Positions 56,498 to 64,000 of a stretch of 64,000 nt of DNA are shown here, piece by piece. The notes under the pieces are model-generated. The model saw nothing but the letters and a program-made list of their open reading frames with translations, was not told the DNA's origin and made no database searches. The DNA is from Budorcas taxicolor (Eukaryota; Chordata; Mammalia; Artiodactyla; Bovidae): positions 19,920,001 to 19,984,000 of the forward strand of contig NC_068913.1 in assembly GCF_023091745.1 (NCBI RefSeq), in the 5' to 3' direction. The first letter of the stretch is position 1. The number at the start of each line of letters is the position of its first letter. Position numbers and translations under genes: made by a program.

Positions 56498-56852
56498 AGA
56501 TCTGTGATTGGTGGGGGTAGGGTGAAGAGAGGGATGACTAACAGAGCACAGGGAATTTTTAGGGCAGTTAAGCTATTCTGTGCAATGCTACAATGGTGAA
56601 TTACTATACACCTGTCACATCCATAGGATCTACAACACCAAGAGTGAGCTGTAATGTAAACTACAGACTTTGGGTGACAATAATGTGTCATTGTAAGTTC
56701 ACTTATTATAAAAAATGTATCACTTAGGAGTGGGAGGTTAATAGTGAGGCAGGTTGTACATCTATCAGGATCAGGGTATATGGGAACTCACTGTGTTTTA
56801 TACTCAATTTTGCTGAACTTAAGATCACTTTTAAAGTAAAGTCTACTAGTTA

Positions 56853-58301
56853 AAATAATTAACATTAGAAAGTAATATTTGTGCAGATCATTTCCATAGA
56901 AAATATATTCCCTTGAAGTCCACAGGAAAATACCGTAACTACAGTAGTACAACCAATGACCACCGTACATATAATATATGCAAGAAGACTGCCTACTAAA
57001 TCACTGCCAAGAATTTTTGCACTTCCAGAAACACTGAAAAGCAACTGTGTGACTGTACAGTAAGGAGTGCCAAGACTTGCCCACTAAATTCCTGATTGGC
57101 TCTTATACCTTAACTATCAGTAAGTTATTCTATTTCACATGAAGTAGAGACCTAAAAATACCACATTTATTTTTACTTCTCATCTTGCAGTCTTCTCTGT
57201 CCTCTCAAATATTAGCTCTTGCCAGGCTTGCAGAAATACGTGTGACTCTCAGAAGAGGTTCTTAATTCTTGGCTAATCTTGCCTCTGTGTCTCACAGGTG
57301 TTGTAGCCTCATTTATCTTCTTTCTCTCTGGAGTTGTACAACCAAGAACTGTCACGCCCACCAATAAATCTAACCATAATTGCGTTAAGAGCTGGAACTC
57401 AGCTTCAGCTTCCCACTAAGTCCATTTTATTCTCACTGTCCCTCAGGGGTAAGTTGGAGAGGATTGTAGTCAGGAATTCACCCAACCAGAAGCATTATCA
57501 ATTCTCCCTCCAAAGCCATAAAATGTGAAATGCAGTTTCCAAATCCCTTATGCCTATGATTAGAAATTAGAGATTAATAAGGATTGACATTGAAATTTTG
57601 CACAGAATCTGTAATTATACCTGAACAAATGAACAGGGGGAAAAATTTAAAAAGGGGCCAGCTAACTCTGATGCCAGTCAGACTGTTCTTAAAATTACAC
57701 AGAAAGGCTTCCCATTTTATTTCCCCAAGCTAATACAAAAAGATGTGTGCTCTGCTGGAAAGATATGGAATGACAGTCCATAAGAAGGTTTCCAATGTAC
57801 TAGTTGCACTGTGACACCCGCACACACTGCACTCTGACCATGTTTTTATATTTTTGATTGGAACGAGCTGTTATTAAATGTGAAAGGGCTGAAATGCATG
57901 AATAATAGCTATTAATTATAACAATTTATTAGATGAATAAAGGCAGCTGGGATCTCAGTTTGTCCCTGACACTGTACTGATGAAGCTATAGATAAAGAGA
58001 ACACACAAAAAGGTTATTTCTAGTTGTTCTGCAGTGCCTTGCTTAAATCTCTTTGTTTATAGTCATGTTGTGATTGCTTTTATCAGAACAGTTCATTCCC
58101 AGGCATCTTATCAGTGTCATATGTACAACTAAATGCACAAAGCTCAAACAATCTTCTGTTGCCTCTCTTTCCCAGTAGAACATTCTATTCAGGAGAATTC
58201 TAAGCTCAATATTACAATATGAGGAAAATTGAACAGAGAGACAAAAATTTATGCAAATGCCTTATCATTTTGACTTTAAAAAATATATATTTGTAATGAG
58301 T
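56853..58301. other. Repeat-poor stretch, possible conserved non-coding DNA
   Basis: About 1.45 kb has no element I can name. The part at 57780-58210 is less AT-monotonous and contains TAATTA/TTAATTATAA-type motifs ('agctattaattataac') and no interspersed repeat. It could hold a conserved regulatory element, but this is only suggested by its repeat-free composition. Confidence 0.3.
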
Positions 58302-58313
58302 AAATGCTTGAGG

Positions 58314-58738
58314 TCATGTATGGATGTGAGAGTTGGACTATAAAGAAAGCTAAGTCCCAAAGAATTGATGCTTTTGAACTGTGGTGTTGGAGAAGACTCT
58401 TGAGAGTCCCTTGGACTGCAAGGAGATCCAACCAGTCCATCCTGAAGGAGATCAGTCCTGGGTGTTCATTGGAAGGACTGATGTTGAAGCTGAAACTCCA
58501 ATACTTTGGCCACCTGATGCGAAGAGCTGACTCATTTGAAAAGGCCCTGATGCTGGGAAAGATTGAGGGCAGGAGGAGAAGGGGAGAACAGAGGATGAGA
58601 TGGTTGGGTGGCGTCACTGACTCAATGGACATGGGTTTGGGTGGACTTCAGGAGTTGGTGATGGACAGGGAGGCCTGGCGAGCTGCGGTTCATGGGGTTG
58701 CAAAGAGTCAGACATAACTGGGTGACTGAAATGAACTG
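58314..58738 (+). mobile_element. BovB LINE, short 3' copy
   Basis: This 425-bp forward copy covers the last part of ORF2 and the tail. The frame 58304-58717 stays open for 137 codons (VMYGCESWTIKKAKSQ, CWRRLLRVPWTARRSNQ, AKSQT near its end). A perfect 12-bp duplication, AAATGCTTGAGG, lies at 58302-58313 and 58739-58750. Confidence 0.96.
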
Positions 58739-58750
58739 AAATGCTTGAGG

Positions 58751-59387
58751 GATCAAATTTATGAAAAATGGTGGCTAAAATATTTCAAGGACTAAAAGTA
58801 TTTCACTCTCTTACACTTCTGCTTTTGTAGCAATGCTCTGCAATAACTACAGAGGTAGAACACTGTCCTGTTATTTTTCTTTAGCTAGTAGGCCTGCTTA
58901 TAGGTAAAAATAAGTGTTCTGACTCTCATTTTTATTATAATTTATCCTATTAAATGAATAAGTGCAGTTGTAGGTGCATAAAGATTTGACTTCTTTGTAG
59001 ATAGATCTATCTATACTGTCTGATTTTGAGTTGAAAAGGACTTTTCTGAGAATCCTTCCTCTCCATTTGTGTAGATGTTGACTGAAGGTAAGTAACTTTT
59101 CACCTCTGGCTTCCATGATACCACTAAATAATTTACCTTCCAACCTATCAATTCTCAAGTCATTCTGTGGGAACTACTTTCATTGTCTTTTCTCTTAAAT
59201 TTTGGTATTAACTAAGCTACTATCTCAGCACTTTTCCCTTATCACTTTTACTCTCACTCATTTTCTTTTTCCTTTTCCTCTTCTTACTAAATATTTAATA
59301 AAAATTCAGAACAGTAGAGGCAGTTATGAAGGAAAATGCCTGAATTCAGTTCTAGACATTTGAATTTGCATACCTGTTTGATAGTTG
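58751..59387. other. Unassigned stretch
   Basis: I see no recognisable repeat or exon. Confidence 0.45.
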
Positions 59388-59602
59388 CATGCCTGTGTGC
59401 TAAGTCATTTCAGTTGTGTCTGATTTTTTGTGACCCCACAGACTTTAGCCCACCAGACTCCTCTGTCTATGGGATTATCCAGGCAACAATACTGGAGTGG
59501 GTTGCCATGCCCTTCTCCCAGGAATCTTCCTGACCCAGGGATCCAACACACGTCTCCTGCATTACAGGCGTATTCTTCACCACCGAACCACGTGGGAAGC
59601 CC
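59388..59602 (-). mobile_element. Bov-tA SINE
   Basis: The reverse SINE starts GTGTGCTAAGTCATTTCAG and ends in the head with CACCGAACCACGTGGGAAGCCCC. It is near complete. Confidence 0.88.
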
Positions 59603-60030
59603 CAACTTAGATGTCATACAAGTGAAGAAAGGATGCATGCTCCATAACTTCAACAGGAGAATCAGATATGTTTCTCTTATATTTATTTTTTGTTAGTCAC
59701 ATATTACTTTTGCCCAGTTATAAATCAATTAGACACACTTTCTCTGTGTTAATTTAGGAATTAATGTGGTTCATTTAAAAATATTTACATGGCAATAATT
59801 CTTTACCACATATAATTTTATATGTTTTCAATCCTGCTAGAGTTTTTAAAAACTCTGCTTGTTGTTAGTGAGAATGACTAAGAAGAGGCACATATTGGGA
59901 AAACACACCACCAAGAGATACATATTTGATGAAATATTTTTTGACAGCAATGCATATTCCAAGTTCTGTACTCACATGTAGGTACTGCTAATTCCTTTGT
60001 AATATAATTATTCATAGCTCTTCAGTCTAT
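59603..60030. other. Unassigned AT-rich stretch
   Basis: Nothing is recognised. Confidence 0.45.
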
Positions 60031-60240
60031 GGGACTTCCTCGGTAGCTCAGTGGTAAAGAATTCACCTGCCAAAGCAGGAGACTCGAGTTTGATCCCTGA
60101 GTTGGGAAGATCCCATGGAGAAGGAAATGGAAACCCACCCCAATATTCTTGCCTGGGATATCCCATGGACAGAGGAGACCAGCAGGCTACAGTCCATAAG
60201 ATAACAAAAATTCTGACATAGAAACTAAAAAAACAACAAC
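60031..60240 (+). mobile_element. Bov-tA SINE
   Basis: The forward SINE has a head GGGACTTCCTCGGTAGCTCAG and a GAGTTTGATCCCTGAG B-box region, then the Bov-A body. It ends in an AAC-rich tail (AACAACAACAAAA). Confidence 0.89.
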
Positions 60241-60387
60241 AAAATCAGCCTATAGCCTATACAATGAATTAAATTTCTCAAGCACATAAGGGAAGTCAAG
60301 AATTTAAAGAAATTCTGACTTTGATCAGTAACTAGAGTACCTTTTGGATTTAAAATAAGCTAATGTTAGTTCTAAAATAAGTAGGAT

Positions 60388-60605
60388 TTGGACTTCTTTG
60401 GTCGTCCAGTGGGTAAGATTCTGTGATCTCAATGCAGAGGGCCCAGTACCCAGCCCTGGTCAAGGAATTGGATCCCATATGCCAAACTAAAGATCTTACA
60501 TGATGCAACGAACAAATCCCTCATCCTGCATACTGAAATAGAGATCAAAGATCCCGAATCTTCAACTAAGACCCAGTGTAACCAAATAAATATTTTTTAA
60601 AATGA
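60388..60605 (+). mobile_element. CHR-type SINE
   Basis: 'gacttctttggtcgtccagtgg' starts the tRNA-derived head. 'ggtcaaggaattggatccc', 'atgatgcaacgaacaaatccc' and 'aagacccagtgtaaccaaataaat' follow, as in CHR elements. It is diverged. Confidence 0.75.
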
Positions 60606-60658
60606 ATAAAATAAATAGAATTTGTTTTTAGCTGGTTCATATCAAGCCAATTCTAGAA

Positions 60659-61699
60659 TTCAGTTCAGTTCAGTTCAGTCCAATCTCTCAGTCATGTTCT
60701 ACTCTGCGACCCCATGGACTGCAGATTGCCAAGCTTCCCTGTCCACCACCAACTCCCAGAGTTCACTCAAACTCATGTCCATTGAGTCAGTGATGCCATC
60801 CAACCATCTCAGTTTCTGTTGTCCCCTTCTCCTTCTGCCCTTAATCTTTCCCAGCATCAAGGTCTTTTCAGATGAGTCAGTGCTTCATATCAGGTGGCCA
60901 AAGTATTGGAGTCTCAGCTTCAGCATCAGACCTTCCAGTGAATAATCAGGACTGATTTCCTTTAGATTGACTGGCTGGATCTCCTTGCTGTCCAAGGGAC
61001 TCTCAAGAGTCTTGTCCAACAACACAGTTCAAAACCATTAATTATTCAGTGCTCAGCTTTGTTTATAGTCCAACTCTCACATCCATACATGACCGCTGGA
61101 AAAACCATAGCTTTGACTAGACAGACCTTTGTTGCCAAAGTAATGTCTCTGCTTTTTAATATGTTGTCTAGGTTAGTTACAACTTTTCTTCCAAGGAACA
61201 AGCATCTTTTAATTTCATGGCTGCAGTCAGCATCTGCAGTGATTTTGGAGCCCCTCAAAAACAAAGTCTGTCACTGTTTCCCCATCTATTTGCCATGAAG
61301 TGATGGGACCAGATGCCATGATCTTAGTTTTCTGAATACTGAGAGTTTTAAGCCAACTTTTTCACTCTCCTCTTTCACTTGCATCAAGAGGCTCTTTAGT
61401 TCTTCTTCACTTTCTGCTATAAGGGTTATGTCATCTGCATATCTGAGGTTATTGATATTTCTCCCAGCAGTCTTGATTCCAGCTTGTGCTTCATCTAGTC
61501 CAACATTTCTCATGATGTACTCTGCATATAAGTTAAATAAGCAGAGTGACAATATATGGCCTTGATATACTCCTTTTCCTATTTGGAACCAGTCTGTTGT
61601 TCCATGTCCAGTTCTAACTGCTGTCTCCTGACCTGCATACAGATTTCTCAGGAGGCAGGTCAGGTGGTCTGGTAGTCCCATCTCTTTAAGAATTTTCCA
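60659..61699 (-). mobile_element. BovB LINE, reverse copy
   Basis: This reverse 1.04-kb copy runs from (CAGTT)n at the left to the ILKEMG-like region of the RT at the right. Minus-strand 61286-61681 is open for 131 codons with LTCLLRNLYAGQETAVRTGH and YADDITLI (motif C intact). The C-terminal part is scattered over other frames (61046-61264). Confidence 0.95.
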
Positions 61700-62925
61700 A
61701 TGTTTTTAAGTTTTAAAACAAGCTGCTTTTCTAGGTTAACCCACTGACCTTAATTTTGGGTACCATTTTCACTTTAGACACCCCAGATCTCCCCACAACT
61801 AAAGGAGTGGTTCCCAACAAGTGTGAAGAGGCCTTCAGACACTGTTCAGTGCTGGGAACAGTGTCCATTGATGGTGACAGCCATGCCTTAGTGGTTGTTA
61901 GTGATTTTCAATTTTTATTCTAATTGTTGACTACTTAACATGTCAACTTAGATTTGGCTAAGTGATATCAAATGTTTGGTGTCAATAATTTTTCTTTCTA
62001 AAGCAGTATTCATGAGTTTTTTATTTTCATCACTTTGTGATGTTCTTTTAACCAACAAATCCAAAGAAGAGACTTTGAAAGGTTTGTATCACAGTTATGT
62101 CTGACACAGGATTAGGAAAAAAAAAAAAAAAAAAGTGCTTGAAATCACTATTCTCACAGCTAGTGAACTAAAAAAAAAAAAAGCTTTTTTAAAACAAAAG
62201 TAAACCCTTGCCAGTATCATTATGAAAACTGCCAGTTCTACTTTCCAAGAGTAAAAGTGGATCAGGGTGTGTATTGACTCTCTGAAAAAAATACCATCTC
62301 TCACCAACCAACCTGGGACCCCAAAGATGGGGAGACTTTTGAGTAAAATGTCAAATAGTCCTGAGACTCAGGGGCAGAGCTCGGAGACAGATGGTGAGAG
62401 AGCCATCATCCCAATATCCAGATCACTCTTCCATGCAAACACAACATAAGAACATCTCCCCATGCAGCAGTTATTGATCATTCTATTTGTGCTGATATTT
62501 TATCACTGTGAAATCATGTATAAACTTGAAATGTATGCAAATATGCTTGACAGCGTTCCTAATAAAGAAATGAAACTTAAATCTGTGATGATATTTTTTC
62601 TTATTAAGCTGATTGTTGGAGATCAAAAAAGTTTCATAATATACTATGTGGCTGAAGAAGTAAGGCATTTTTATATGTTTATAAATTGATAAAAGACTAA
62701 AACATAAAATAGACTAGTAGACCCTTCAATTTCACTTTTGGATTCTGTTTCACTGTTATGCTCACATATGAGAGCAATTATATATGTATAACTCAAATCA
62801 TTACAGGTTTTTTTGTGTAATAAAAAGTTTCAAATAAACAAAAATGTCTATTAATAGGAAACATTCTATGAAATATTTACATAAAGTAATACAGTGCCTA
62901 AAGAAATGTCACTTTATGTACTGGT
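61700..62925. other. Unassigned stretch with A-runs
   Basis: Poly-A runs lie near 62118-62133 and 62170-62182. The part 62255-62460 is less AT-rich, with short open frames of no recognised domain. No exon is supported. Confidence 0.4.
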
Positions 62926-62936
62926 ATAGAAAAATC

Positions 62937-63198
62937 ATGGCACCTCACTCTAGTACTCTTGCCTGTAAAATCCCATGGATGGATGAGCTTGGTAGGCTGC
63001 AGTCCATGGGGTCGCCAAGAGTTGGACACGACTGAGCGACTTCACTTTCACTTTTCACTCTCATGCATTGGAGAAGGAAATGGCAACCCACTCCAGTGTT
63101 CTTGTCTGGAGAATCCCAGGAACGGGGGAGCCTGGTGGGCTGCTGTCTATGGGGTCGCACAGAGTCGGACACGACTGAAGTGACTTAGCAGCAGCAGC
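62937..63198 (+). mobile_element. BOVA2 dimeric SINE
   Basis: The forward dimer runs from ATGGCACCTCACTCTAGTAC to a GCAGCAGC tail, missing its first few bases. A perfect 11-bp duplication, ATAGAAAAATC, at 62926-62936 and 63199-63209 bounds it. CpG-rich GGTCGCACAGAGTCGGACAC suggests youth. Confidence 0.95.
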
Positions 63199-63328
63199 AT
63201 AGAAAAATCTCAAACAATATTTTAAGTGAACAAAGCAAGTTGCTGAAGAGCATGTAGAGTATGCTACTAGTTTGTTGAAATGAAGAAAACCTATACTTCT
63301 AACAGATATATGTGTGTTTGTGTATATA

Positions 63329-63554
63329 TTTTGCTTTGCTCAGATGTTCAGTTGTGCCCGACTCTGAGATCCCATGGACTGTAGCCCACCAGGCTCCTCT
63401 GTAGACCAGACTATAACCCACCATTGAATTCTCCTGGTGGGGTGCCATTTTCTATTCCAGGAGATGTTCCTGACCCAGGGATTGAACCCAAGTCTGTCAC
63501 ATCTCCTGCACTGGCAGGTGGGTTCTTTATCAGTTAGTGCCACCTGGGAGGCCC
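63329..63554 (-). mobile_element. Bov-tA SINE
   Basis: The reverse SINE has GTTCAGTTGTGCCCGACTC in the body and GATTGAACCCAAGTCTG plus TTAGTGCCACCTGGGAGGCCC in the head. TTGTGTATATA (63318-63328) and TTGTGTTTATA (63555-63565) form a likely duplication with one mismatch. Confidence 0.88.
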
Positions 63555-63565
63555 TTGTGTTTATA

Positions 63566-64000
63566 AATACATATATACGTGTTTTTATATATACATGTAT
63601 ATTTTATGTATACACATAATGAAGACATAAGAAACCATTAATAGTAGTTGCCTTTTGGTGTGGGGAACTAAACAGTCAGGAAACATGAGAAGGAGAAATA
63701 CCTAATTTTATCCTTTTAAAATTGTGTACAAGCACTAGGGCTACTTATTACAAATAATTTTTAAAACAAAAGTAAATCATCTATTGATTGCTATTGTATA
63801 AAGCCGTGAGCTAGAAATGATAAAATACAATTTCATATACTGTACTTTCTGGCTTCTTCCTCATCTTAGATATTACTATTCCCAAATCTACAGAAAGTGG
63901 GGACTTCAGTCAAGCATTTAATATGTGCAAGGGTCTCCTAGGCTCTTCAATGTGAAAAAAAAAAAAATCTTTCAATTTGATTTAGGGCCTCAAAATGCTA
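63566..64000. other. Unassigned AT-rich stretch
   Basis: An impure TA/TATAC tract lies at about 63568-63617, then sequence with no recognised feature to the window end. Confidence 0.45.

Larger units (their letters stand above)
52205..56852 (+). mobile_element. L1 3' half (L1M-type) with four nested insertions
   Basis: The L1 ORF2 end and 3' UTR continue through all interruptions: 'cctatataccaagaatgaac' (52240), 'cctagaagataacacagg' (53199), 'agatgctctaagtcacatatc' (53536), 'tagcagctttattcataattg' (55440), 'tgaatggataaataaactg' (55499), 'acaacaccaagagtgagctg' (56632), 'gactttgggtgacaataatg' (56667). It ends near 'ttttaaagtaaagtctac' (56850). Net L1 length is about 2 kb. Insertions: BOVA2 at 52688, BovB at 53560, BovB at 55594 and CHR SINE at 56274. 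Confidence 0.87.

Noticed and set aside
1..64000. CRISPR arrays, operons, phage or bacterial systems
   Set aside because: No array of short direct repeats with unique spacers and no bacterial gene organisation was seen. All repeated sequence is explained by vertebrate transposons and microsatellites.

Overview
This window is ruminant nuclear DNA, most likely from a bovid. It is AT-rich and dominated by interspersed repeats found only in or typical of ruminants: about a dozen BovB (RTE-clade) LINE copies, many Bov-tA/Bov-A SINEs, four dimeric BOVA2 SINEs and two CHR-type SINEs. Older mammalian layers lie beneath: L1 pieces, MaLR/MLT1 LTRs, a Tigger DNA transposon, an endogenous-retrovirus pol remnant, and a class II ERV solo LTR. 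I found no host protein-coding exon, RNA gene, CRISPR array or operon. The window reads as intergenic or deep intronic sequence, and cattle, sheep, goat or another bovid cannot be separated by eye.

Layout. 0-5 kb: small SINEs, a 5'-truncated BovB (1111-3180) with a perfect 11-bp target-site duplication (TSD), and an L1 3' end. 5-16 kb: SINEs and microsatellites in mostly unassigned DNA. 16.8-19.7 kb: several L1 pieces, one split by an LTR-like insert. 20.4-24.4 kb: a head-to-head SINE pair, then a long Tigger (pogo/TIGD1-like) remnant on the minus strand. 24.4-30.2 kb: an ERV pol remnant split by a twin-primed BovB (24878-28169), a second BovB and a SINE. 30.2-33.3 kb: a long minus-strand BovB carrying a smaller BovB tail. 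34.8-39.2 kb: two MaLR-type LTRs flanking a BovB. 40.1 kb: a short GC-rich retrosequence of unknown parent. 42.9-47.4 kb: a BovB, then two SINEs and another BovB at what looks like one reused target site, with a further BovB nested inside the last. 49.3-52.0 kb: a class II ERV solo LTR with a 6-bp TSD, internal repeats and a nested BovB. 52.2-56.9 kb: one L1 carrying four younger insertions. 57-58.3 kb: the cleanest repeat-free stretch. 58.3-64 kb: two BovB copies, a CHR SINE and more SINEs.

The elements relate by function and insertion order rather than as a pathway. BovB encodes an APE-type endonuclease and a reverse transcriptase. Its 3' tail resembles the Bov-A part of the SINEs, so SINE mobilisation by BovB machinery fits the shared ends. 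Every BovB reading frame seen here is truncated or interrupted, so none is autonomous. The main interest is the insertion record: a 5' inversion, repeated use of one site, nested chronologies, large inverted BovB pairs, an unusually long modular LTR, and one retroposed RNA I could not identify. I did not find a convincing undescribed functional system.
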